From Zopfochytrium polystomum (taxonomy: Eukaryota > Chytridiomycota > Chytridiomycetes > Chytridiales > Chytridiaceae): a stretch of DNA of 64,000 nt. This document shows, one piece after another, positions 16,189-28,405 of the stretch. Location of the stretch: assembly GCA_025765615.1 (NCBI GenBank), contig JAIVFJ010000079.1, positions 206,649-270,648 on the forward strand, given 5' to 3'. The translations under genes and the position numbers were made by a program. Position 1 is the stretch's first letter, and each line of letters starts with the position of its first letter. The notes beneath the pieces are model-generated. The model was not told the DNA's origin and searched no databases. It worked only from the letters and a program-made list of their open reading frames with translations.

Positions 16189-19100
16189 AAAGAGAAACAA
16201 ACCTGCCGTCTGTCCCTTCCCAACGCCGTCGTCGTCGTCGTCGACACGGGCATCCCGGGCCCACCCCCGCCAGCCAACCCCGGCACCATTCCAGCCGTGC
16301 CGCTCACACCAGCCGCCGCCGCCACCGCCCCGACCCTTGCTTTCGCACGCGGTCGCAGGGGCGAAAAAAGCTCCACCGAATTGTCGGTTATTTCCTGCAA
16401 CGGGCATTTCCGATCGGTTGCCTTTTAGGAGGGGGGGGGGGGGATCATTAAAAAAAAACCAGCACAAGTGAATCAGAAGCTTTGGGTTTTGTGAAACTGC
16501 AGTAAGAAGAAAAAGGGGAAAAAGAAGCGCTCTCTCCTTTCTTTTCTTCTTTTTTTTTTTCTCTTTCGTTACCTCCATCAGGCGATCCCACGCAGGCTTA
16601 AACAGCTTGTTGTAAAACTGCTGAAGCGACAAGTTCGACTCGTCCGCATCGCCGCGTACCAGCGAAATGCTCTGGCGAAAAACATCGTTGTAAGCCAGAT
16701 GCGCTAATTAAAAAAGGAAAAAGAAGAAAAAGGATATCCAGGGGGGGTCGGCGGTTTGGTGGTGACATTACCGACTTCAAGAACTGAGGCTGCTTCCTGT
16801 ACTGCACCATAATGACGCTAAAGTTGCTGACACCAACGCCATTGATCTGAGCGGCGCCAAGCACCGAACACAGCATCAGGACGTCAATGTGTCGGTTTTT
16901 GATGAGCATGTTGGTTTTCTCGCTACGAAGCAAATCGCTGACAAAGTTTCGCGCCTGTTTGCAGGGAGGTGGGAAGGCGCAACAGGACGAAGAGACGATT
17001 GGGTACAATACGCGTATGTGTTAAATCGTCGCGAGAATATTCAAGGGTTAACGCGGCGAAAACGCCTGGCAATCTTAACGAAAAAGAAAAAGAAAGAAAG
17101 AAAGACGAACAAGAAAGACTATACCTGCTCGTAGATGCTGTGGCTTAGGCCTGGGTGGGTATTGAAGATGGGCACCGCGGAGACCAAGCTCTTCATTCGC
17201 ACCGACATGAGTTTTTCGATAAAGCTTGTAAAGAACTGCAGTTTTTTTTTTATAAGCGGGGAAAAAGCGTGTGGGTTGGGATGCCTAGTTTCAAGTGGAA
17301 ACAGCACTTGCTTACCTCCAAGCCCGCAATCTCCAGACTTCCGTGCGGGATAGAGGCAATGAGACTGTCTTGGTACACGGCGCCGGCGAGTCGAAACACG
17401 TTGAGAAGTCGGCCTTGAAAGTGAGAACAGTGGAGAAGTGAGACGAACAACCCTTCAGTATTTCGCGCACGTCCTTTTCAGAGCAAATGGCTTTCTCTTT
17501 TCGGCCACACCAAGGCATCACCGGTGGCAGCCAATAACGCAAACAGAAAAAGCGAAAGAAAAAAGAGGAAAAAAAAAACAGGGATGCGTACCAAAGTCTT
17601 GCTCGCTCTGCGCGTTTCCAAGGAGCTGGTAAAACTCATCGCCCGACCAGATTTCAGACTCGTACAGCTTCTCCTTTTGCATAATGAGCTTTTTAACGAC
17701 CTGGCCGCGAAGCTTTGTTGGCACAAGGATTTTTCGTTGTTTTTTTTTTTTTTTTTTTTTTGAGGGGGAGTGGACGGAGGAAAAGACGGGTAAGCGAGCG
17801 TACAATCAACAAAAACCGCGCCAAAGTGGAATGTTCGAGTGACTCTTGCAAGAGTGGGCGATTACGGTACCCAAGTCTCCTTGTGGAGGTAGAGCGAGAG
17901 GATGATGGCCACACCGACGGGTGGGGCGTCGAGCCTCTTGTACGCTTGCGAAAAAGTGACCGATGTCAACTGGCAAAGTGAAGAAGTCACAGGGCGCAAA
18001 AGTCAGCAGAGGTTGACGAAAAAAAAAGGGTAGGAAACCGCCCAATCCGCGGAACGCTATTTACAGTGTAGGCGACGCGGATGACTTCAAACGCGCAGAG
18101 AAGCAGGGACCGCTTGAAGGCTCGATCGGAAAAGACGGCCCTCGTGACGCCCTGAAAACAGCAAAGGGCGGTCAAGCAAACAAGCAAACATGTTTCTTGA
18201 GTAGAGATTGATTCTGGCAAAGACTCACGTGCTGGTCGCAGCTGGGTTGGAAAGTCTCGAGTGCGCTGGAATATAATTTCAATGCAAGTAGTGGGGGAGA
18301 AGCATTTTTGGTCAGCACACAATTTGACCGTCACACAAAAGGCAGGCCAAACTCTCGACTGACGCATCTTTTAAAGTGATAAAAAAAAAAAAGTAAAGAA
18401 AAAAGCGACCTACTCGGCATAAACCGGCCAAATCATGGGCCACCGCGCAACGTGGGAAGCCCGTTCGCTGTGTGAGAGCCCGCTCATTTCGCTGACGGCG
18501 CACATAGTGTCTTCGGAAGGTAAGGCAAAAACAGAGGTTGGGAGGGTCGTTGACAGATTCTGCAAGGGCGGAAGGCCGAAGAGAAAGGAAAACACAAGAG
18601 TAGAACTGAAAAGAAAAAAAAAGGTGGTGCGGGGAGCCTCACCGACAAACGACGACACAAAGTCAAAGTGTTCCTTCAAGTATCCGCTTGGAACAATGCC
18701 GGGGCGATTCTGCCGGGCGACCAGAGTTAAAAAAAAAAAGAGTATCAGTTATGATCATGGGGAGCGACCACTCAAAAAGCCGAACGTCACCCTCCGTCCC
18801 AAACCCTCATCAGTTTCTTTGTTTTTTTATTTCCCACATACTCACCCACTTCGCGGCCATTTGATCCAGTTTCCAAAGCGTTTTTTCAATCTCTTCGCGC
18901 ATCACTTGCAGAGCCGAAAGCGGGGTCGCTGCCATTGACGTCTAAATTAAAACAAAAAAAAATTAGTGGAAACGCGGAACGTTTATCGTTTTGGAGCAAG
19001 TTCCCCAGCACGGGCGCGCGAACGGGTCCCAGCGCTGCCGCCGTCGCTCATATCCAATCACCTCAAAAGTCTGAGACCGGTCCAACGCGGCCGCAACGAG

Positions 19101-21486
19101 GGGCTTGGCCGTTTTCGACTGCATGATGCGTTTCGACTTGCGTGGCGTCGCTTTGGGTTGTGGAGAAACCGCGGGCACGATGGTTTGTTGGATGAACATT
19201 TTTCGGGGGACATTCCGATTTGGGGTTGATCCCGGGGGTTGGGGGGGTCGGACGGTGAGCAGGTGCATCAGGTCAGGTCTTGCAATCGCTTACCAAACAC
19301 CATGGGCATCCAATCCGCAAAAAACTGCCTCGGGTCAAAGTCCTCCTTTGCAAACGTGTCAAACCACGAGGCGATCCCAGCGGCGTTGCCGATCAAGTCC
19401 CCGAACTCCCGAAACAGCGGCCAGCCGGCGGGGTTGACGTTTGGCGCGGCGCATATCCACGACAGCTTGGAGCGGGCGGCGACGGACTGCGCCGCGGAGA
19501 GGGACAAGGCGGGAACGGCGGAGGGCGTTTGAAGCGCGGTTTGCGCGGCGCTGGCTGCCGAGGAGAGGGACCAGATGAGCTGGCACAGGTAGTCGTTGCG
19601 AGTGCCGAGGAGGAGGGGCAACGTGGCGTCGTGGGGGTGGAATTTCTCCAGGATGAACATGACCGTGCTTTCGAACACATCGGCCCAGTCGCAGGCAGCC
19701 TCTGCGGGGTTGGTCGAGTGGTCGCTGAAACAAGCACGTACTAAAAGAGTTTGAATCAGTGAGCGAGTTACATCAGTCAAAGATTAATTAAAGGCACAGG
19801 ACGGCAAAGTGACTTTTTACTTACCGTCGCCGTACCGCCGTCGACTCGCAGAGGGCAACTGCAGCGCGAAAAACAGCGGAGCATGCATTCCGCAAAGTGC
19901 TCCGTATTGCTTGACGTGAAGATCTCCGGGATTTCCTAGATACGGCGGACCGCGTTAATGTTCATTCACCCCAGCGAACACCCATTGCTGCGCTCCTATC
20001 TTTCCAGCCTCTCTGACTAATAAATGGAAAGAACCAAGAAAGAATAGCGAAACCCAACCAGACGTAACATACCCAGCAACACCAACCCCATGGCCATCAA
20101 GCAAGCGCACTTTGCCGCGCGCTCAAAGCCGGCGCGGTCGGCCTCGGCGTTCAGCAGCACGTTGCACAGGTCCTGGGCGACGCGCATCGCGACGGTGAGC
20201 GCGTCGGCGGTTCTCGTGAGCGCCAGGGCGGCGTCGAGGGCGGCGGCGAGCGGGAGGTTCGCGAGGCAGGGGGCGGCGGCGGGGAGGAGCCGCACGAGCC
20301 TGACGGTGCTTTCGGCTATAAAGGCGAGCGCCGCGGGCCTGTTTGCCGAGCGAATCGTGCACCCGGACGAGAGGACGAGCTCGTGCAGCGCGTGCGTGTC
20401 GGGAGGGGCCAGGGTCGGCAGCGGGGGCGTCGGCGGCGTCGGGTTCGACGCAAGCGAGCCGCCGCCGCCGTCGCCTGCAATCTGGTCGGCGTGCTGCTGG
20501 GGCTGGTGTTGGTTTTGGTAATTCAGCCGGAGGAGTCGCTCCGCGAGCCAGATGGCGGCGATTACGAGCGCAGCGCAGGGGTCGGGAAGGGCTTCTTCGC
20601 CCGCCAGGAGGTTCAGCTCTGGCGGCGCCGTCATCCAGGCCGAGGAGAGGATAGTCCAGGCGAGTCCACGCGTGTTGCCGTCCAGGCTGAGACCATCGCA
20701 TTGGTTGTCAAATTGGAACTTGAGCTCGTCCGGGACGCGGCGAGCAAGCTGCGGGATTTGGTGTTCTGGCGCGGGAGGTGTCGGCAGCGACGCCAACATC
20801 GCGGCCGGCGGTGGCACTGGTGGTGGCGCGGATCGGGCCACGTTGTCGTCGTCGTCGACGGGTATCCCCAGCGGCATCGACTCGTCCTGCGGGCTCTGCG
20901 AGTTCTTCCGCGGATCTTCTGGCTGCTGCTGCTGCGGCGGCGGCTGCTCGTCAAACTGCATTTCGTCTGGTTTTGGCAGCCGATCCGAGAGCTGGTGCTG
21001 CTGCTGCTGAGGGGGACGCTCGTCTGGCCGTCGGAAATGCGAAAAGGCCGACCGCTGCTGCTGATGCCGAGAGATCGCGCTGTCCGCCCCCGTGGTGGTG
21101 GCGCAGGCGACCAGCTCCCCTGGGTGGTGGTGGTGGTGGGCGGCGGGCTCTCTCGACGGAGCCGGGAGCGGCGGGGGCGACGAGGACGACGCCATGCGGG
21201 CCCGCTTGGCGGCGACTGAGATAGGCCCAGAGTAAGCGTCCAGCTGCTGCTGCTGCTGCTGCTGCTGCTGTACACCAGCAGGGAACTGCTCCTGTGGTGT
21301 TCGTAGCAAAGGCGGTTGGAGTGACCCGCTGAGGGTAAACGCCGAGCGGACCGGCCTCCGCGGGGTGATGATGGTGCGTGGGACGCCAACGACGTCGGCC
21401 GCTTTGCCTCCGCCATCGTTGTTGCCGTCGTAGTAATCGCCGCCGCCGGGGGCGCCCAGGAGCCCGTCCAACGCGCGCCTCTTCAT
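15920..21486 (-). CDS. RB1: Retinoblastoma-like pocket protein
   Basis: RB proteins bind E2F/DP and restrain the G1/S transition; cyclin-CDK phosphorylation relieves this. The ATG is at 21486. Exon 1 (to about 20068) encodes a Gln/His-rich leader, including a CAG-encoded poly-Gln tract, followed by the RB N-terminal fold (FDNQCDGLSLDGNTRGLAWT). Later exons encode pocket A (VFSDRAFKRSLLLCAFEVI near 18100; LRGQVVKKLIMQKEKLYESE near 17680) and pocket B (NRHIDVLMLCSVLGAAQING near 16880; AYNDVFRQSISLV near 16670). The Tyr-Asn pair of pocket B that contacts LxCxE ligands in animals is present. The C-terminal exons contain SPLRPRAK, a likely CDK site, and end with TGA at 15922-15920. There are about 15 introns. 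Exon borders in the middle are approximate; family assignment is strong. Confidence 0.93.
21241..21270 (-). repeat. CAG repeat encoding poly-Gln in RB exon 1
   Basis: An uninterrupted CTG array on the plus strand reads as consecutive CAG codons, so the RB leader contains a poly-Gln run of about nine residues. Confidence 0.95.
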
Positions 21487-22212
21487 TCGGGCCAGCTAAG
21501 CTCCGTGCTGCTTCGACGGCTGATGGCTCCTGCTGATGGCTGCTGCTGATGGCTGCTGGTGCTGCGTCGATCGCTTCAGCCTCGGCTGCGTGTGTTGTTG
21601 TTACGGACGGGGATCGATCGAATTCGCTAGTCTCCTCTCTGATGCTATCGGCCGTGTGCCAGCGCGGTGGTGGCGTGCTTGCTTCGAACGCGTGGATGAC
21701 CTCCTGGCAAGATCGCGTGCAACTTGCCGCACTCGCTACCAACTCCTTTTCTTTTCTTTTCCTTGTATGTTTGTTTGTTTTTCTTTTTATTTTATTTTTT
21801 TTTTATTTTGGGAGGAGGACGAGGAAGGCCGCGGGAAGAGGAGAGGGAGGGAGGGAGGAAGGAAAGAGGAAGGCGATGATGAGATTCTGTTGCCGCTCGT
21901 GTAGTTTGCGGCTGCTGCTACGTGCGTAGGTTGCTGCTGCTGCGTGCGTAGCTTGCTGCTGCTGCTGCTGCTGCTGCCGCCTGTATAGGTTTGTGACGCG
22001 TGTGACGCGTGCCTGCCTTGCCTCCTCCGCCCTGCTTTGTTTTTTTGTTTAATGTTTTTTTGCCATGTACTTGCGGAGTTTGAATTTGTCGCAATTTCCG
22101 CTGCTGATGGTGCTTACTCACTCCAGATCCTCCTCTCATCCCGCAGACTCTCTCCTGTCATAATCAAACGAACAAGGCCGAGAAAGGAACAATGAGAGCC
22201 AGTCAGAAGGCT

Positions 22213-22263
<51 letters not shown>

Positions 22264-23032
22264 GGGCGGCTGAGGCTGAGAATCTGTGCCCGCAAGTAAT
22301 AGACAGAAGACGGGAACACAGAAGCTGGGATTCAGCAGAGGCGGCACGGCTGCAGCCGGGGTGAACCACACTAGAATATGAGGTATAGTCAATATTCACA
22401 GTTTGCAATGACACTGGTTTAGGAGGGGAGGTGCGGCTGGAAGGGGAAGCCAAGTTCGAAGTTCGGGGTGGCGCAACTACCAAAATCGCAACCGAAAGGC
22501 ATTCTTCTCTTTTCAAAGCCGCGCCTCAGATTTTATTTCGAGCGCCTCAATAAAAAAAGCCTCTCACTCAAAAAAAAAAAAAAATAAAAAATTCATTGTT
22601 ACCTGCATAGATTACGTTCGGTGGCGCACACCAACAGCCTACACACACAACTACCAAAACCCCTCTCCCTCCTCTCCCTCCACTTTCCACCGCACGCTTT
22701 AGGGGCCGGAGTAGGCGGAGCCACGAAGCTCGGCGGGCGTAAGGGGGGGCAAACCTGATAGAGAGAGAGTTAGAACAGAGAAGAGAGAAGGAGAATAGCA
22801 CTCACCACCCCGCTTTCCCCATCAAAAGTTCCCACCAACCATCCCCTCCTGCAGTCACATCGTCTTCTCGTCAAGCCGCCGTTCGCACCCGCTCGGAACG
22901 CCTCGCCTCGCACCTGATTGCCAAGACCCTCCTCCTTCTTCCCTTCCCGTGACAACCAACCCTGCCACCTCAAACCAACCCGCCACCAAAAGGATGCCCC
23001 CAAAACCTTACCCCCCACCCCACCCCGCCACC
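21487..23032. promoter_or_regulatory. Divergent intergenic region RB / unrecognised gene
   Basis: The 1.55-kb gap between divergent genes contains GCT repeats (about 21950-21977), a GA array (22215-22262) and a T/A-rich patch (about 22570-22590). It should hold the RB promoter and 5' UTR. No conserved ORF is visible. Confidence 0.5.
22215..22262. repeat. (GA)n microsatellite
   Basis: About 24 uninterrupted GA units between the divergent RB gene and the gene at 23033. Confidence 0.95.
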
Positions 23033-24484
23033 ATGCACCACCGCCCACAGACGCCCACGGACGTCGACGCAGCGGTCCGCGGGATGGACGCAGCGTACGG
23101 CACGTCGTTCGCCGGCTGGATCCGGGACCCGGCGAACATTGGGTACCTCGCGACGTTCAAGGTGAGGGTGAAGGGTTGTGTTTTCTTGCCGTCGGTCGTT
23201 GGGCTGCGTGGGTGTGTTTGGGAGTGTTGGGGGTGGGAGTGATTCGAAGAACCAGTATGGGAGACGCCACACACACCCCGGCAAAAACCGCACACAAACA
23301 CCAAAAAAAAAAAAAAAAAAAAAAAAAAACCTCTCAGAAACCCCTCTTCCGCCACTACCTCGCGCACGACCCGCGCGCGCTCGCAGTGGTGCTGCAGTGG
23401 CTGACGGCCGAGTGGAGCGTCGCGGACGCCGCGCACCTGCTGCTCAAAATGGTAATAAACCGGGAAACGACGGGGTTTTCTTCTTTGTCTAACACTTTGC
23501 CTCCAGTTCTACACTTCCCACATGGACTCGCCCACCACCTCCTCCTCATGGCCGCACCTCAGCGGCGCCGTCAGCGCGCCGTGGCCCCGCGCGCGGCGTC
23601 GCGCTCTCGCCTCGGCGTTGCTCGCGGGCGAGCCGGCGTCCCGCGCGGCGGCGTTCGTGCGCGGGTTCGCGGCGGGTATCGCCAGCGTCGTCGGCGCATC
23701 CGCAGCCTCCGCCGCCGCAGAGGTCGCGGCGGCGGCGGCGAGGGACGCGGGGTGGGACGGGGTGTTTATGGTAAATATTTTTTGACCCCCAAACCCCCCC
23801 CAACCAGTTTTCTTTTTTTTTTTTTTTTTTTTTTTTTTTTGGTTTCGTTGTAGAGTGTGTGTGTGTGCGTGTGTGCCTTCGCCACTGACGACGACGCCCA
23901 CCCCATTCCCGGCACACCAGGCACAGTTCCTGCGCCGCTACGCGGCGCTCGGGATGCGTCGACCGGCGGCGGCGGCGGCAGCGTGGGTCGCGCGGCGCGC
24001 GGCGGCGCTGGCCGCGCTGGAGGATACGGCTGCAGCTGCGGCCGCTGTCGCTGACGACGACGAGGACGACGACGAAGCCGACTGGGCGAACGACGACGGG
24101 AGGGGTCTGGATGGAGCGCCAGCGCGGCGGCGGCGACGGCAGCGGGCGGTGGCCGCGTTTGCCGGGCTCGTGGCGGAGGTGGATGCGTTGCGCGGGTTTG
24201 GGGAGGCGGTGGAGGAGGAGGAGGGGGGAGGACGACGGGCTGGTGACGACGGCGACGACGACGGTGACGACGAGGTGAAGGAGGAGGATGGTGAGGAGGT
24301 GGCGGTGGTGGTTGGGGCCGATGAGAAGGGTCAGCAAGGGCAGGAACAGCAGGAGGAGGCCACTTCGCCGTCGGCCTCGTCGTCAGTGTGTTCGTCGGCG
24401 TCGGCGTCGTCGGCCCGGGCAAGGGCGAAGGAGCGCGGGCGGCAGGACCGTTGGGATTCGAAGATGGACTTGGTCGAAGAGTGA
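23033..24484 (+). CDS. Unrecognised Ala-rich protein with acidic C-terminus
   Basis: The ATG at 23033 sits in a perfect Kozak context (GCCACCATG) and is preferred over the in-frame ATG at 22994. Four exons are supported: 23033-23161, 23338 to about 23452 (donor GTAATA), about 23507-23769 and about 23921-24484. Their splice sites keep one frame. The product starts with a helical region containing MDAAYGTSFAGWIRDPANIG, then FRHYLAHDPRALAVVLQWLT, then Ala-rich helices. It ends in a Glu/Asp-rich and Ser-rich tail and TGA. I do not recognise a family. The first 80 residues look like a folded helical domain, while the Ala-rich part may be repetitive or disordered. It converges on TRM6. Confidence 0.7.
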
Positions 24485-25008
24485 TCCTTTCTGGAAGAAG
24501 AAGAAGACAAGCGCGAGACACAATCCGCGACGGAGACACCAAGACACGCTCGTGGCTGGGGGAGTGGGTCCGCACATGTTGGCGGGGACTGTGTCGCGTG
24601 GGGTATTGCAACAAGAAACGATGAGGGGAACAAACAGCCAAGCTTGTTAGTGTTGGCGCCGATACTCGCTCGCGCGCGCGTGCTCGCTCGATTTTCCACT
24701 GTATTAGACTAGACCAGCGCCGCTGTACGGGTTAGGGCACCCCCCTCGTTTCTTTCGTCCTTCCCCGCCAAAGAATCGCGGCCCCCTCCCGACCCCTTTC
24801 AAAGCAAAAAACCGCCCAATTCTTTCTGCCAAAGTGAAAGAGGAGAAGAAAAAGTAGAGCAACAGAAAAAAAGGCAAAAATCGCATTGCGCGCAAGTGTG
24901 AGCTGCCAGGAAAACACCCCCTTTCCATCAGCCACGCACCAGCGGCGCACCCCGGCCTCTTCAACCCTTCGTCATTCCTTCCTTTCGCGGCCTCTTCCTC
25001 GTCTCATC
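24485..25008. other. Convergent intergenic region, unrecognised gene / TRM6
   Basis: The 524-bp gap should contain both 3' UTRs. No gene or strong repeat seen. Confidence 0.45.
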
Positions 25009-26098
25009 CTACTCGACGCCGTCCATCGGGTCCTCGTCGCCGTCGCTGTTTCCTTCTCCCGCCACCGCTGCCGACGCCGCAGCCGCAGCCGCCGCATCCG
25101 ACCCCCCGCCCGAGTCCTTCTTCGCGCGCTTCAGACTCCGCCTGCGCGTGTCGCTGGACGCCGCCCGCTGGCTCTCCGCCGCCTCTCCAGTCGCTGCCAC
25201 AGTCGCGGGCTCGGGCCTCAGCACGCGGGTGGCAGACAAGATGAACCCGCCACTTCCAGAGGTTTGCATGAACGGATGCATTCCTGCCGCTTCCTCTGGA
25301 ACCTGGTGGAGAGGACAAGGGGGAGGAGGAAGAGGAAAAAGAAACCACCGCCCAAAAATATGTCCATCAGCAACAACAGTCGGTGGCGAGTGTACCCTTC
25401 GTGGCAGGTGGCAACAAAATACTTTGCAAACCAAAGGCTTTACCTGGTATTCGCGACTGAAATTCTCCACCAGTTGCGCGTTGATGAATTCGACCGAGCC
25501 ACGCATCATCAGGAACGTCGGAATCAGGAACTAAGGGGATCGAGGGATAAAATGGGGGTTGAATTAAGCAATCGGCCCAAAGACAGAGTCGTTCTAGACA
25601 TTTACCTCCTTGAAAGGTGAATAAAGCACTACCGGCTTTGAGCCCGCAATCGAGTCTTTGAGCGCTTTCACGACCTCCAGAGCGTCGTACTGGCAGACTG
25701 CAATAAGCCTGCATCAACGTTTATACAAGTAGGAAAACATTAGTCTCTCTACCGCAGAGAAACCCGCCCGTCGGACCGTAAATAAAAAAAGAAAAAAAGA
25801 AAAAAAGAAAAAAATTGAAGTCCAGCGCGAACCCCGTACCCATCAAAGTCTTGCTTTCCCAGCTGTTGCCTCAACCCGTTTATAAATGCTCTCTTGGCTG
25901 CGCGCTGCGTGACGAACGCCTCAGGGTCTTTGGCGCCTCTTGGTGGTACGATCACCTCGGACTCGGCTTCCTCGTGGAGCTGCTTCCATGGAAGAGAAAC
26001 TAACGTTTTCAACGCCTGCTGAGGCCAATTCATGTTTCTGAGGATCTCGTAGTTGGGGTTGTCGCCGTCGCAGAGGGTGAATACTTGACCAGTGCCTG

Positions 26099-26149
<51 letters not shown>

Positions 26150-27256
26150 GTGTGTGTGATTAAGGAAAAGAGTAAAAAAGACGGCAAGGTTGATGATCGA
26201 CATGCGTGAAAGGATTCGACCGCCGGGTATGGGCCAACGAGTGAAAGCAAGAAAAGAAGAAAATAAAGCACAAAAAAATCGAGGTATAACGGCACGCACG
26301 GACGGCAATCTATACTGACCCGCAGTTCGCTCCATCACAGCACCAACCAACAGGCCCTGTACCGAGTCGCACACGATCAATCGAGATCCAGCGTGTACGT
26401 TGCTCAAAGCCAGCATTTGGGTGAGGACATCCAGCCGAAGCTCTCTGGCCCGCCAACGGGCAAATTGAGGCAAGAAAGAGTCAATTAGCGGGGGTGCCAG
26501 CGCTGCCCAGTTCTAGCACTCCAAGCGAGAAGCGCTGCAGCGCTTACCGAATTTTAAGCGGTTTGTGGGTAAAATAGTACTCGCAGAGATCTTTTGCTGA
26601 CGGACGCAGTGCCTGAAAATTGCGAAGGAATCTAAAGAGTGTTTTTTTTGTCCCGTTTCAATGTGAGCCGACCAAGGATGAAACGAAAGGAAAGGAAATC
26701 GAAAATGGCAAACAAAGAGCACGCACTTTTTCTCCTTCCGCTTGATGTACTTTTGCTTGGAAAAGCCCGTCTTTGCCTCAAAGGTGGCGCTGTTTGCGAC
26801 AATCTCCTTGATGACGGCCTGCTGGTCATCAAGCTGGCCCTCGAGGTGGGCCTTTTTCAGCTGCTGGATGTCTTGGAACGAGAGGCGCTGAGAGTCGCCG
26901 GCCTTGTCGACAAGGTCGCGGTTGGTGGCCTCGTCGTCCACAACAATGTCTTGAAATCGCGGGGGCATGGTCAGTTTGCCCATCACGCGAAGACAAACAA
27001 AAAAAAAAAAAAAAAAAAAGAAAACCGACTCGTGTTCCCTCCCCACCCAATCAATCATGACACACACGCACACACACCACACACCCACGCGCAACGACTC
27101 GACAACTCACCAACGATCGCATTCTTCTGCAAAAATCGCACCTCGTTTTCGCGCCCAAAGATTTCATAGTGCATGCCGAATGGCTTTCCAATGAGCTGCT
27201 TTGCAGCAAAGGTCCCAAACTTGCCTAGGTTGATTTTGCTGTGTTGGGGTTGGTTG

Positions 27257-27297
<41 letters not shown>

Positions 27298-27425
27298 TGT
27301 GTGTGTGTGTATGTATGTGTGTTTGTGGAGGCGATGTTTAGACGAGTTTTGCGATATTTTCGGGGTTTAAAGCCGAGAACGGGTAGAGAGGTCTTTTTTG
27401 AGTTTAACCCTAACCCAAGGAACGG

Positions 27426-27462
<37 letters not shown>

Positions 27463-28070
27463 GCAAGAGCCACCACCACCAAAATTCAGACAACGCGTTG
27501 CGGCTTTCTCGAGTTCTTTTCACAGCGGAACGGGGAGAGAAAGTTGGGCCGCCGCGGACGAGAAACGTACGCGGCTTGAGTGATCTGGACCAGCTTGTAG
27601 TTGTCGGAAGGCAGCTTGCACAGCACCCAGTGACCGGCTTCGATCAGGGCCGGGCAGCGCACGACCTGGAGAGCTGCAGGCAGCGGCTGCTGGAGAGACG
27701 CGGGCAAGGATGCGGACGACGACGATGACGATGACGAGGATGACGCGGTGGTGGTGGTGGTGGTGGTGGTGCGATCCAGACGCGCTGCGACCGAGGCGAC
27801 GGCGGCCAGATCCTCCAGTTGCGGCGGCGGCGGTGGGTGGTGTGGTTGTTGTTGATGTGCTGGTGGTGGTGGTGGTAGTGGGGCGTGGTGGTGGTTGTGG
27901 TGGTCGTGGTTGTTATTGTTGGTGTGTTGCTGCTGCTGCGGGAGCGGGAGCGGCGCCGCCGCCGCTACTGCAGCTACTGCCGCCGCCGCCGCCGCTGCTA
28001 CTGCCGAGGAGGACTCGGCCGCCGACTCCGCCGACGCCATTACCGCATCGTCTTCTTCGTCTGTTGACAT
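25009..28070 (-). CDS. TRM6: TRM6 (GCD10), non-catalytic subunit of tRNA m1A58 methyltransferase
   Basis: TRM6 pairs with the catalytic TRM61 to make 1-methyladenosine at position 58 of nuclear tRNAs. The ATG is at 28070 and a TAG at 25011-25009. The first about 130 residues are low complexity (poly-Ala, His/Asn, Pro, Thr, Ser) and unusual for the family. The conserved body follows: GHWVLCKLPSDNYKLVQI, then GKFGTFAAKQLIGKPFGMHY, then ATNRDLVDKAGDSQRLSFQD and FSKQKYIKRKEKK, then LRPSAKDLCEYYFTHKPLKI. The Rossmann-like C-terminal half (SRLIVCDSVQGLLVGAVMER; GGFILSATRV) closes the protein. About nine exons. Introns carry polarised repeats: CA/CT arrays before acceptors at 26103-26158 and 27260-27310. 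It is divergent to BOP1 over 335 bp. Confidence 0.95.
26103..26158. repeat. (GT)n microsatellite in a TRM6 intron (CA in sense)
   Basis: A 56-bp array that, in the TRM6 sense strand, is CA-rich and lies immediately before a splice acceptor. Confidence 0.95.
27260..27310. repeat. Compound (GA)n(GT)n microsatellite in TRM6 intron 1
   Basis: In the TRM6 sense orientation this reads CA then CT repeats and ends at the CAACACAG acceptor. A 32-base T-run (27430-27461) lies in the same intron. Confidence 0.95.
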
Positions 28071-28405
28071 GTCGCTCTCTCCGCCTCAGTTCTGAGTTTT
28101 CTTTCTTGTTTTCTTTTTTTTTTGTTTTGAATGGTTTTTCGCTTGTTTCTTTCTTTCTTTTTTTTTTCTCTTTTTTTTTTCTTCTCTTTCTTTCGTTTTC
28201 TTTCTTTCTTTTTTGCACTGTGCGAAGTTTGTTTGTTCGACTCGCTGACAAGGAACAACCTCAACTCTCTATCGAAGTTCGCTTCTTCATCATCATCTTG
28301 TAAAGGAGCGAGGCCCGAGTCGGACGACGACGACGACGACAGCGACGACTACGAGGAGGACGCCGCATCATTTTGCACGTCAGTGAACCCCCCATCATCA
28401 CCACC
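28071..28405. promoter_or_regulatory. Bidirectional promoter region TRM6 / BOP1
   Basis: Only 335 bp separate the divergent start codons of TRM6 and BOP1. The left half is T-rich on the plus strand with several T-runs (28108-28215); the right half is GAC-rich. Shared regulation is inferred from the spacing and from the related roles in translation and ribosome assembly. No TATA box seen. Confidence 0.5.

Noticed and set aside
27404..27418. AACCCTAACCC resembling telomere repeats
   Set aside because: Only two units, inside a TRM6 intron; chance is sufficient.
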